Positions 26,923-35,457 of a stretch of DNA of 64,000 bases are shown in pieces. Source of the DNA: Flavobacteriales bacterium (lineage in GTDB: Bacteria; Bacteroidota; Bacteroidia; Flavobacteriales_D; Crocinitomicaceae); the NCBI GenBank assembly GCA_015665275.1, contig JADFAL010000039.1:1-64000 (forward strand), in the 5' to 3' direction. The position numbers and the translations under genes were made by a program. The notes under the pieces were generated by a model. That model made no database searches and had not been told where the DNA came from. It worked only from the letters and a program-made list of their open reading frames with translations. Every line of letters starts with the position of its first letter. Position 1 is the first letter of the stretch.

Positions 26923-28512
26923 ATGTCGACAACGCTAATAATCACAGTCATAGTAGCCTATTTTTTGGTGCTGGTAGGAATTTCTTATCTAACATCACGT
27001 AAGGCGACCAATGAGAGTTTCTTTTTGGGCGAACGGAAATCTCCTTGGTACTTGGTTTCCTTTGGTATGATTGGAGCTTCCTTGAGCGGAGTCACTTTCT
27101 TATCCGTTCCCGGGTGGGTGGGTGATAATGCCAATCAGTTCAGTTACATGCAAGCAGTATTCGGCTATCTTTTCGGTTATTTTGTAGTTGCTTACGTACT
27201 TCTGCCGCTGTATTATCGATTGAATTTAATTTCGATCTATCAATATCTTGAAGAGCGCTTCGGATTTTGGAGTTATAAAACCGGGGCTTCGTTTTTCTTG
27301 GTGTCACGCATCATCGGAGCCTCCGTACGACTGTTGCTTGTTGCCAACGTTTTCCAGTTAATACTTTTTGATGATTGGGGCATCCCATTCGAGGCTACCG
27401 TTGCAATTTCGGTCCTACTAATATGGATTTACACCAGCCGTGGAGGAATTAAAACAATCGTTTGGACGGATACCTTACAGACTGCATTTATGTTGCTTTC
27501 TGTGATCTTAACTGTGTACTTTATTAGCGATATTTTGAATCTGTCGGAACAGGGAGGCATTGTGCAAACGGTTTCTGAAAGTAAGTATTCCAAAATCTTC
27601 TTCCTAGACGATATCAATGGTAAAAATCACTTCTTGAAGCATTTTCTTGGAGGTATGTTTATTACAATTGGAATGACAGGCCTTGATCAAGATATGATGC
27701 AGAAGAACTTAAGTTGTAGAAACTTAAAAGATGCTCAAAAGAACATGATTAGTATGGCAGCCGTTTTGGTTGTGGTGAATTTGATATTCCTCTCCCTGGG
27801 TGCATTATTGTACACATATGCCGAAAACAAAGGTATTGTGACAGAGAGTTCTGATATGTTGTTTGCTGAAGTAGCCTTGAGTTCAGAAGCAGGAAGCTTT
27901 ATCGGTGTACTATTCTTGCTTGGGTTGATTGCAGCGGCTTATTCCAGTGCAGATTCTGCCCTGACTTCACTAACAACCTCTTTTTCCGTTGATTTTCTTG
28001 GAGTTAGCGGAAAGAACAAAGAGGAAGTTGATCAAGGATCTGCAGGTGACACGCTAGATGCAGAAATGATTCCTTCGAAAAAAGGCAGAGTTGTTCGAGA
28101 TGAGGAAAAAACACGGAAAATTGTTCATGTTGTCATGTCAGTGGTAATTGTTCTAGTTGTCATTGCACTAAAGAAATTTACTACCGGCGCCGCGATAGGC
28201 TTACTCATGACTTTCGCAGGGTTTACGTATGGTCCTTTGATCGGAATGTTCTTTTTTGGCATCTTGACAAAACGCACCATTCGCGACACGATCATTCCAG
28301 TCATCGCACTTGTTTCTATTGCTTTGATAGCAATTCTCTGGTATTTCTCAGCTGGAGCTCCGGGAGCCAATGCCGATGGATCAGGAATTTTTGGAGACTA
28401 TGCCTTCGGATTTGAATTGATCCTTTACAACGCCTTAATTAACTTTGCATTATTGTACGCGGCTTCGTTTGCATTTAAACCTTCCAATCATGAAATTAGT
28501 TCTGCACGATAA
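26923..28512 (+). CDS. Sodium:solute symporter (SSS family)
   Basis: Inner-membrane transporter with about 13 helices. LVGISYLTSRKATNESFFLGERKSPWYLVSFGMIGASLSGVTFL is the SSS signature start, and LIAAAYSSADSALTSLTTSFSVDF is the conserved helix of the sodium site. Substrate not predictable: sugars, amino acids or carboxylates. The longest frame begins at 26857, but ATG 26923 (MSTTLIITVIVAYFLVL) puts the first helix at the N-terminus, as in relatives. A cytoplasmic insert (EEVDQGSAGDTLDAEMIPSK) lies after helix 9. The end overlaps the GlmU-like gene by 23 bp, so they are cotranscribed. Confidence 0.87.
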   Translation: MSTTLIITVIVAYFLVLVGISYLTSRKATNESFFLGERKSPWYLVSFGMIGASLSGVTFLSVPGWVGDNANQFSYMQAVFGYLFGYFVVAYVLLPLYYRLNLISIYQYLEERFGFWSYKTGASFFLVSRIIGASVRLLLVANVFQLILFDDWGIPFEATVAISVLLIWIYTSRGGIKTIVWTDTLQTAFMLLSVILTVYFISDILNLSEQGGIVQTVSESKYSKIFFLDDINGKNHFLKHFLGGMFITIGMTGLDQDMMQKNLSCRNLKDAQKNMISMAAVLVVVNLIFLSLGALLYTYAENKGIVTESSDMLFAEVALSSEAGSFIGVLFLLGLIAAAYSSADSALTSLTTSFSVDFLGVSGKNKEEVDQGSAGDTLDAEMIPSKKGRVVRDEEKTRKIVHVVMSVVIVLVVIALKKFTTGAAIGLLMTFAGFTYGPLIGMFFFGILTKRTIRDTIIPVIALVSIALIAILWYFSAGAPGANADGSGIFGDYAFGFELILYNALINFALLYAASFAFKPSNHEISSAR

Positions 28513-29611
28513 CGAAAAACATCTGGACTTTGCACCGCTATCCTTGACAAGACCTGTCGGGGATTTGAGAATGGGAATCTTGACCAATCTAGAGCGTTGG
28601 AAATTGCTATTGCCGGATTGGGAGATTGGATTCGCGACTGAAGAGTATTTGCAAGTAAAGTATCCGAAAAATAAAGGGTTCCAGGTGAATGCCTGTGTGA
28701 TTGCGACAAAGGAAATTGCTGATGCTTTGCAAAGTATCCATCCTACTGAAGGGGTTTGGTACAAGGATATTTGGATTGCTGGGATGCAAGATGAAGCAGC
28801 TCGCGTTGAATTGGACGAAGCACCTTTACTCATTGAAAAACGCTGGGATCTATACCAAAAGAATGGTGCAGCCTTAAAAATAGACTTCGAACTTCTGACT
28901 TCTGGACGAACTTCAAGACAATTGTCATCAACAAATACCATCATTGGCGATTCGAATAAGATTTTCTTGGAAGAAGGAGCCAAAGTAGAGGGCTGTACGC
29001 TAAATACTTCCGAGGGGCCTATTTACGTTGGCAAAGACGCAGAAATGATGGAAGGATGTCTGGTTCGTGGACCGTTCGCTATGAATGAGAAATCGGCCTT
29101 AAAAATGGGCGCCAAAGTATATGGCCCGACAACACTGGGGCCTCATTGCAAAGTAGGAGGAGAGGTGAACAACGTCATTTTTCAGGCGTACTCAAACAAA
29201 GGACACGATGGATTCCTTGGGAATTCTGTGATTGGTGAGTGGTGTAATCTCGGAGCGGATACCAACTGTTCGAATCTAAAGAACAATTACGGACAAGTAA
29301 AAGCCTACAATTATCAAACGAAATCCATTGAGCAAACCAATGTGCAATTCATGGGGCTCATTATGGGAGATCACTCGAAATGTGGCATCAACACGATGTT
29401 TAATACTGCCACGGTTGTAGGAGTTTCTGCCAATGTTTTTGGTGCGGAATTTCCTCCGAAGTACGTTCCATCTTTCGCATGGGGTATGGAAGGCGGCGAA
29501 TATGACTTCGTGAAAGCATTAGAAAGTGCCAACAACATGATGGTGCGTCGCGGTTTGAAGCTTTCTTCTGACGAAATTGCGATTTTACAGCACTTGGCTG
29601 AAGTGGGATAG
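28490..29611 (+). CDS. GlmU-like nucleotidyltransferase/acetyltransferase family protein
   Basis: Member of the variant Bacteroidota family annotated as UDP-GlcNAc diphosphorylase/GlcN-1-P N-acetyltransferase (TIGR03991 type). It begins MKLVLHDNEKHLDFAPLSLTRPVGDLRMGIL, a nucleotidyltransferase-like N-domain without the classical GxGTRM loop, followed by a left-handed beta-helix from about 170 (IFLEEGAKVEGCTLNTSEGPIYVG and further hexapeptide coils). Expected role: UDP-GlcNAc supply for peptidoglycan and LPS. ATG 28490 is chosen as the first residue of this core; the longer frame adds 15 codons inside the symporter gene. 373 residues. Confidence 0.88.
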   Translation: MKLVLHDNEKHLDFAPLSLTRPVGDLRMGILTNLERWKLLLPDWEIGFATEEYLQVKYPKNKGFQVNACVIATKEIADALQSIHPTEGVWYKDIWIAGMQDEAARVELDEAPLLIEKRWDLYQKNGAALKIDFELLTSGRTSRQLSSTNTIIGDSNKIFLEEGAKVEGCTLNTSEGPIYVGKDAEMMEGCLVRGPFAMNEKSALKMGAKVYGPTTLGPHCKVGGEVNNVIFQAYSNKGHDGFLGNSVIGEWCNLGADTNCSNLKNNYGQVKAYNYQTKSIEQTNVQFMGLIMGDHSKCGINTMFNTATVVGVSANVFGAEFPPKYVPSFAWGMEGGEYDFVKALESANNMMVRRGLKLSSDEIAILQHLAEVG

Positions 29612-29721
29612 CGATTCTCAATTGAGAGAAAAGAGCTGGTTGTTTAGCCCTTGGTTTTTGTTAACGCATAAGTGATCTCTCGAAGCAAATACCCGCATGG
29701 AGTTTAGGTTGTGTTAGTTGC

Positions 29722-30636
29722 TTATTTTTTAGGGAACACTCGATTAATAAAATCATTAAGAGTTGTTTCATTGTTAAAATAAATGTTCTTAGTTCTATTC
29801 ACTGCTGACCCATAATTCAATTGAAACATTTCTTCTGAATTAAGCTCTTGATAGGTAATTCTTTCGGCTGATTTATAAAATTCAGGGTTGTGAAAACATA
29901 TTGCAAGGCGCGATGATATTGGAATAAAATGGTATAGATCATCTATATATTTGGTATCAAAGAAAGCTCTGTCTTTATCTACGCTATATCCAGGAGAGTC
30001 GGTGGTAATAAATATGTCTTCAGTCTTTTTTGGTCTGTAAATAACAATGTTGTAGTTGATTACTCGATTTAGAACCGATCTAAAAACAACATTATTGTCG
30101 GAATGAGCTCTCAAAATTGAACCATTATGCAGTTCATTCGGCTTGGGAGGATTTGATGATAGTTCATCAATCACTGACTTAGCCACTTTTGTCAATTGAG
30201 GATTGTTTATTTGCTCTAATTCAGAATTTAATTCTTCAATACTTTTTTTTAAGTTTTTATCAATTTTTTCTTGAGTATAACCATTTCTGAATCTAGGATT
30301 TCTTGATTTCATACTGAGCAAGAAAAAAGCTAAATCAGGAATAGCTGTCTCGAGCAATTGTTGCTTTTTTGCATGTTCTACAATATCTGCGATAAAGTGT
30401 TTTTCATACCAAAAAGCATCTCGTTCAATGGTATCTTTGTTTACACTATGATAATCAGCTATTCTTGAATCCAAATTATAAAAGTCTCCAGAAAAGCAGA
30501 TTGAATTAATATGATACTTCTTAGGTCGACTCCATTTATTACCAGCTTTGAAAAATTGAATAGCGAAAACTTCATCCGATTCAGTTGCGATGAACTGCTT
30601 CAGATAAGATTTTGGTACGTAATGTTGGTTTTCCAT
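29722..30636 (-). CDS. DUF4238 domain protein, AT-rich accessory gene
   Basis: The opening HYVPKSYLKQF and the later TTDSPGYSV and HFIPISSRLAICFHNP segments fit DUF4238, a family of unknown function scattered among bacteria, sometimes near mobile or defence genes. 304 residues, soluble, His- and Asp-rich enough for a metal site, but not proven. The base composition is visibly lower in GC than the neighbours: 17 G+C in 60 bases at 29761-29820, against 26 at 29221-29280. It is an orphan on the minus strand between housekeeping operons, which together suggests horizontal gain. Confidence 0.8.
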   Translation of the reverse strand: MENQHYVPKSYLKQFIATESDEVFAIQFFKAGNKWSRPKKYHINSICFSGDFYNLDSRIADYHSVNKDTIERDAFWYEKHFIADIVEHAKKQQLLETAIPDLAFFLLSMKSRNPRFRNGYTQEKIDKNLKKSIEELNSELEQINNPQLTKVAKSVIDELSSNPPKPNELHNGSILRAHSDNNVVFRSVLNRVINYNIVIYRPKKTEDIFITTDSPGYSVDKDRAFFDTKYIDDLYHFIPISSRLAICFHNPEFYKSAERITYQELNSEEMFQLNYGSAVNRTKNIYFNNETTLNDFINRVFPKK

Positions 30637-30942
30637 TCTGGTTTATTGCTACTAACTTATTTCTAAAAACACCACCTTCAAAACATACGTCAATCAATAG
30701 CTTATACGATAACAACCAATTGCAAGCATTTGAATAGCGGTACTCTCAAGGTACCAAAAAAATCACATCCTCTACACAAACAATTAATCTCTATCAATTT
30801 CCCATCCTGTCGAGATGCGATGCGTTGAGCCTGTCGAGATGTCATGTTCTCTCAAATGGCATAGCCTTTGAAACTCCTCTTTCACCTTCTTGAAAACAAG
30901 AAGAAGTGTCAAATACTGACACAATGACGTGAGATTTTAATT
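30637..30942. other. 306-bp intergenic region with repeats and lon operator
   Basis: No gene. Contains a 12-bp direct repeat CCTGTCGAGATG at 30806-30817 and 30830-30841, part of the dispersed TCGA-type repeats of this genome, and the inverted repeat 30906-30922 before lon. The part next to the DUF4238 gene is AT-rich like that gene. Confidence 0.5.
30906..30922. promoter_or_regulatory. Inverted repeat upstream of lon, candidate operator
   Basis: GTGTCA (30906-30911), AATAC, TGACAC (30917-30922), a perfect dyad 20 bp before the lon ATG at 30943, with another TGAC-containing stretch just behind. Position and symmetry suggest binding of a dimeric regulator, possibly of heat-shock genes. Confidence 0.55.
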
Positions 30943-33375
30943 ATGAGTGATTTTTTTGAAAAAATAAGAATAGATGTAACCAATGGAGGTGATGCTGAAG
31001 GCGAATTCATACCATTGATTACTGCAGAGGAGGAGGAAACGATGAACCGTCAGCAATTTCCTGATGAACTACCGATTCTCCCTTTGCGAAATAATGTCCT
31101 ATTTCCAGGAGTAGTGATTCCAATTACAGTAGGACGAGATAAATCCATCCGATTGATTCGAGATGCGAACAAAGGAAACAAGACCATTGGCGTTGTATCT
31201 CAAAAGAACAAGGAGGTTGAATCTCCCGAGTTTGATGACTTACACACTATAGGAACGGTGGCTCAAATTGTTCGTATGTTGAAGATGCCTGACGGAAGTT
31301 CTACGGTGATTATTCAAGGGAAACGTCGTTTTGAGATGGATAAGCCCTTGCAAACGGAGCCGTATCTGAAATCACGAGTGCGTCTCTTAGAGGAACAAAC
31401 TGTGGATAAAGGAGACAAGGAACTGGAATCTTCCTTTCAAACGATTCGTGAATTGGCACTTCAAATCATTGAAGAGAGTCCAAATATTCCGTCCGAAGCA
31501 TCTTTCGCTATTGGAAACATTGAGAGTCCGACATTTCTGGTGAATTTCATTTCATCCAACATGAATGCAGATGTTGCGAAAAAGCAAGACATGCTAGAAG
31601 AGTTGGATATCAAGAAACGCGTTGAAAAGGTAGAAGAGCACTTGACCTTAGAAGCGCAAATGTTAGAAACGCGAAAAGAGATTCAAACGAAGGTTCGCAT
31701 GGACATGGATCGTCAGCAGCGGGAATACTTCCTACACCAACAAATGCGTACAATTCAAGACGAATTGGGCGACAATCCACAAGATCAGGATTTCAAAGAC
31801 ATGCAGCAACGTGCTTCTGAGAAAAAGTGGAACGAAACTGTGGAGAAGTTGTTTTTCAAGGAGTTGGACAAGCTTGGACGAATGAATCCACAAGGAGCAG
31901 AATATACAGTTCAGTTAAATTATCTGGACTTGATGTTGGAACTACCATGGGGAGAATATACGGACGATAATCTTGATTTGAATCGAGCGGAAGAAATTTT
32001 AGAGCGCGATCATTTCGGATTGGAAAAAGTGAAGGAGCGTATTCTAGAATACTTGGCGGTTCTGAAACTGAAAGGAAATATGAAGTCACCGATTTTGTGT
32101 TTCTACGGACCTCCGGGAGTTGGGAAAACATCTCTTGGAAAGTCCATTGCAGAAGCACTTGGTCGTAAGTATATTCGAATGTCTTTGGGTGGACTTCACG
32201 ATGAATCCGAGATTCGCGGTCACCGTAAAACGTACATCGGTGCAATGCCAGGACGCGTAATTCAAAACATTAAGAAAGCAGAAACAAGCAACCCTGTGTT
32301 CGTTTTGGATGAGGTGGATAAATTGGGACGTAGCAATCATGGAGATCCTTCCTCAGCATTGTTGGAAGTACTCGATCCGGAGCAAAACAGTGAATTCCAC
32401 GACAACTACGTGGATACAGAATATGATTTGTCAAAAGTGATGTTCATCGCCACAGCAAACTCATTGGCTACGATTCAAGGTCCCTTGCGCGATCGAATGG
32501 AGATCATTGAAGTGAATGGATATACGGTAGAAGAGAAGATTGAAATTGCGAAGCGTCATTTGATGCCGAAGCAAATCAAAGAACATGGAATCAAGAAGTC
32601 GGATATTTCTATCGATAAAAAGACCTTAGAAAAGGTAATCGAAGAATATACGAATGAATCTGGAGTACGTGGATTGGACAAAGTGGTCGCGAAAATAGTT
32701 CGAAATCGGGCACGTCAAATTGCCATGGAACAAGAGTTTGAGGCGAAAGTGAAAATCACTGACTTGAAAGAGATTCTTGGTGCGGGTCGCACTAGAACGA
32801 AATATGCAAATAATGATGTTGCAGGTGTTGTTACTGGTTTGGCTTGGACTTCGGTAGGTGGAGATATCTTATTTATTGAATCTTCATTGACCAAAGGAAA
32901 GGGGAAATTAACCTTAACCGGGAACTTGGGAGATGTGATGAAGGAGTCAGCCGTAATTGCACTTGAATATTTGAAGTCGCACTCTAATGTCCTCGGTTTA
33001 GAACAAGAAGTTTTCGACGAAAGTAACGTGCACATTCACGTTCCTGAAGGAGCAACACCGAAGGATGGTCCTAGCGCCGGAATCACGATGTTGACATCTT
33101 TGGCTTCATCTTTCACGAACAGAAAAGTGAAGAAAAATCTAGCCATGACTGGAGAGATAACTTTGCGTGGTGATGTGCTTCCAGTAGGAGGAATTAAAGA
33201 GAAGATTCTTGCGGCAAAACGAGCGAAAATCAAGGAGATAATTCTTTGTGAAAAGAACCGTCAAGATATTGATGAAATCAAGGAAGAGTATCTCAAAGGA
33301 TTGACATTCCACTTCGTTACGAAGATGGAGCAAGTGTTGGAAATCGCCTTAACAAATCAGCAAGCAAAACGATAA
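30943..33375 (+). CDS. lon: ATP-dependent protease Lon
   Basis: Soluble AAA+ serine protease that degrades damaged and regulatory proteins. N-terminal substrate domain ([19 protein letters not shown]), coiled coil around 210-290, Walker [10 protein letters not shown] from residue 389, then FVLDEVDK as Walker B. Protease domain with Ser 711 in KDGPSAGIT and Lys 754 in [12 protein letters not shown] as the catalytic dyad. 810 residues, standard length. Divergent from an AT-rich accessory gene, with a clear inverted repeat in the upstream region that probably governs its stress induction. A hairpin without T-run follows. Confidence 0.97.
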   Translation: MSDFFEKIRIDVTNGGDAEGEFIPLITAEEEETMNRQQFPDELPILPLRNNVLFPGVVIPITVGRDKSIRLIRDANKGNKTIGVVSQKNKEVESPEFDDLHTIGTVAQIVRMLKMPDGSSTVIIQGKRRFEMDKPLQTEPYLKSRVRLLEEQTVDKGDKELESSFQTIRELALQIIEESPNIPSEASFAIGNIESPTFLVNFISSNMNADVAKKQDMLEELDIKKRVEKVEEHLTLEAQMLETRKEIQTKVRMDMDRQQREYFLHQQMRTIQDELGDNPQDQDFKDMQQRASEKKWNETVEKLFFKELDKLGRMNPQGAEYTVQLNYLDLMLELPWGEYTDDNLDLNRAEEILERDHFGLEKVKERILEYLAVLKLKGNMKSPILCFYGPPGVGKTSLGKSIAEALGRKYIRMSLGGLHDESEIRGHRKTYIGAMPGRVIQNIKKAETSNPVFVLDEVDKLGRSNHGDPSSALLEVLDPEQNSEFHDNYVDTEYDLSKVMFIATANSLATIQGPLRDRMEIIEVNGYTVEEKIEIAKRHLMPKQIKEHGIKKSDISIDKKTLEKVIEEYTNESGVRGLDKVVAKIVRNRARQIAMEQEFEAKVKITDLKEILGAGRTRTKYANNDVAGVVTGLAWTSVGGDILFIESSLTKGKGKLTLTGNLGDVMKESAVIALEYLKSHSNVLGLEQEVFDESNVHIHVPEGATPKDGPSAGITMLTSLASSFTNRKVKKNLAMTGEITLRGDVLPVGGIKEKILAAKRAKIKEIILCEKNRQDIDEIKEEYLKGLTFHFVTKMEQVLEIALTNQQAKR

Positions 33376-33393
33376 ATTACACCGGAAATAAAA

Positions 33394-33417
33394 GAGACCG
33401 CCCTGGGGGACGGTCTC
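33394..33417. other. Hairpin between convergent genes
   Basis: GAGACCG (33394-33400) pairs with CGGTCTC (33411-33417). No T-run follows on the plus strand, so it is not a classical terminator, but it lies 18 bp behind the lon stop and may stabilise or end the mRNA. Confidence 0.5.
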
Positions 33418-33480
33418 GATTCTGGTTTGTGAGTTGGCTTTCCTCCTCACGTGGGTTTACAGTTTGATTAGGTTACGCAT

Positions 33481-34581
33481 TTATTTCTTCCTGCGGTATG
33501 AAATGGTGGCAATAATAATTCCCAGTACCAATCCAATCGTTCCGAACAGCGATCCCCAAAAGAAGCCGTTTTGTCCGGCTGCCTGAATTTTATACCGTTT
33601 TGGTTTTGCATTTGCCTTTTCTCGGAGTGAATCATTTTGAGTCTTGAACATTTCCAAGGAATCTAATTGTGTGAATTGAATAGCGTCTTCCTTTTCAAAT
33701 TGCAAAGCTGCGGTGTCGATGGCGTAAATCAATAAACTCGGATCAATTTCTCCAGTCGAGATCAAATCTTTGAACATAGGGGAGAACCCAACAAAGATGT
33801 CGTCACGGTTCTTAATTTTCTTAATCAAATCGGAAAGTGAAGATCTGTCTCTGAGCAGTTGGTAATTAGATTCTTCGAACTCCAAAACATAGATGCGAGC
33901 CATCAATGCATTTTCATAGGTATCGTGTTCCGCGCAGTATTCGGCATACGTTCGCAACAAGTTTGCAATGACCTTATTCGGGGCTGGTGTAAATGGAACT
34001 CTGGTTCGAATCTGTGCTGCAAGATGATTTCTATGGCGTCGATCATGCCCCGTATTCTTTTCCAATAGTTCTTCCACGGTGATTATTGAATGACTGATAT
34101 ACCAACTGGAATTGGAACCATGCGCTACTTTGGCTTCTAGAATCTTGATATGAATCCACTCGCTTCCGTAGTGAGAATTGGGATTGATCGCATAGCCCTT
34201 TCTGATTTGCTCTAAAGCTTTGGTCAGTTGGCCGTCGAGCTCATAAGCAGTTCCCAGATTGGCGATAATAATATATTCGTCTGGAAATTCTAAAGCGAGT
34301 GGCTCCAGAATCTGAAGTGCTTTCTTTACCTCACCCAATTTCATGTAGTACAAGGCGATGTTCGATTCATTTTTGAAATCATCTTCTTCTTGTCCACGTT
34401 TGGAAATGGCTTCGCCTAATTTCCTTCGGATTTCCTCCTTGTCAAAGTTTCGATACCGGTCCGATAAGTAGAAGATAGGCGTATGCAATCGATCGCCGTT
34501 GAGCGACATGCCATATTCATTTCCGCAGGCATGGGAAGAATATGAAGCGAATAAAATTAAGAGGCTAAGAAGGTGTTTCAT
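33481..34581 (-). CDS. TPR protein with C-terminal membrane anchor
   Basis: Signal peptide MKHLLSLLILFASYSSHACGN, perhaps lipidated at neither Cys because no lipobox is clear. Tetratricopeptide helices at about 70-150 (NIALYYMKLGEVKKALQILEPL and NLGTAYELDGQLTKALEQIRKGYAINP). Near the end, WGSLFGTIGLVLGIIIATIS is a transmembrane helix followed by YRRKK, so the bulk is periplasmic with a membrane anchor. 366 residues. Probably a scaffold for protein interactions; no specific partner is suggested. The ATG two codons inside the longest frame is preferred. Confidence 0.75.
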   Translation of the reverse strand: MKHLLSLLILFASYSSHACGNEYGMSLNGDRLHTPIFYLSDRYRNFDKEEIRRKLGEAISKRGQEEDDFKNESNIALYYMKLGEVKKALQILEPLALEFPDEYIIIANLGTAYELDGQLTKALEQIRKGYAINPNSHYGSEWIHIKILEAKVAHGSNSSWYISHSIITVEELLEKNTGHDRRHRNHLAAQIRTRVPFTPAPNKVIANLLRTYAEYCAEHDTYENALMARIYVLEFEESNYQLLRDRSSLSDLIKKIKNRDDIFVGFSPMFKDLISTGEIDPSLLIYAIDTAALQFEKEDAIQFTQLDSLEMFKTQNDSLREKANAKPKRYKIQAAGQNGFFWGSLFGTIGLVLGIIIATISYRRKK

Positions 34582-34649
34582 GTACATAGAATGCGTGTTA
34601 TTGGAAAAGTAACAATGTTATTTTAGACCAGTTAATTTCGTTTCAATTG

Positions 34650-34657
34650 TATCTTTG
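34650..34657 (+). promoter_or_regulatory. Promoter -7 element
   Basis: TATCTTTG, exact TAnnTTTG, 14 nt before the ATG at 34672 of the secreted protein gene. Confidence 0.55.
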
Positions 34658-34671
34658 GCAAAAAAATATTC

Positions 34672-35337
34672 ATGAAGTTACTATTAATCGGAGTTTTCTC
34701 AGTCTTTATATTTGGAAGGGCTAATGCTCAGCAACCTGTGGATTATACGGCCCTAATTAAGGCTACTCAAAGTCAACAAGGAGTAGCAGGCGAATTGAAA
34801 TTGGCTTGGTGGATTCCTGTAGAGTTTTGGGAGCAAGCACTTTTACAGCAGGGAGTCACAGGTTTTGAAATACAATCATTTTTGGACGTTCTAGAACCTT
34901 ATGTATTTGTAGGGATGATAGATGGAGCAATTGGTGATTACGGTACGGTGTCGTATATGGATGAGAAGATTATGTCTGCAACGCTCCGAGTGACAGGTAC
35001 TTCAGGAGAACAAAGAACTCCTTTGGATCCAGAAGAAATTCCAGAAGAACTGGATTATATGTTATCGTTATTGAAGCCTATGTTGCAAGGAATGATGGGA
35101 GAGATGGGAGCCAACTTTCACTTTTATGTTTTTTCCGATGAGATGACTGATGGCACGCGATTTTGTGACCCTTTTGCAACGGGATCGGTGAAAATTGAAA
35201 CCAGTAGGTCGAATCATTCCATTAGAACACCACTAGGGCCACTGCTTCCTCCAAAGGTTTGTCCAGAGGATGAAGAAGAATTCATGGGAGATTATAATTT
35301 CTGTCCCTATTGCGGACACGCTTTGGAAGATAAATAA
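34672..35337 (+). CDS. Secreted protein with C-terminal zinc-ribbon-like motif
   Basis: Unknown function. Signal peptide MKLLLIGVFSVFIFGRANAQ. The middle is rich in hydrophobic and acidic residues, with LKPMLQGMMGEMGANFHFYVFSDEM. The last 30 residues, with VCPEDEEEF and FCPYCGHALEDK, look like half of a rubredoxin-type zinc ribbon, a C-terminal pattern seen in several secreted Bacteroidota proteins. Only one pair of the Cys has the standard CxxC spacing. Monocistronic with own promoter and strong terminator. A zinc-bound knuckle in the periplasm would be unusual but possible. Confidence 0.65.
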   Translation: MKLLLIGVFSVFIFGRANAQQPVDYTALIKATQSQQGVAGELKLAWWIPVEFWEQALLQQGVTGFEIQSFLDVLEPYVFVGMIDGAIGDYGTVSYMDEKIMSATLRVTGTSGEQRTPLDPEEIPEELDYMLSLLKPMLQGMMGEMGANFHFYVFSDEMTDGTRFCDPFATGSVKIETSRSNHSIRTPLGPLLPPKVCPEDEEEFMGDYNFCPYCGHALEDK

Positions 35338-35344
35338 CTAGTAT

Positions 35345-35380
35345 AAAAAACGCCCTTCGAAATCCGAAGGGCGTTTTTTT
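35345..35380. terminator. Strong bidirectional terminator
   Basis: CGCCCTTCG (35351-35359) pairs with CGAAGGGCG (35365-35373), with A6 before and T7 after. Serves the secreted-protein gene and could also act on the opposite strand. Confidence 0.9.
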
Positions 35381-35457
35381 AGCTCATCTAAGCTTGCAAC
35401 GCATGATGCGCTGCCTGTATCTGCGACCACTGAGGCTCTCGAAGTGGCCGCTGCTAA

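Noticed and set aside
33394-33417. Classical terminator after lon
   Set aside because: The hairpin is good but no T-run follows, so it was listed only as a hairpin.
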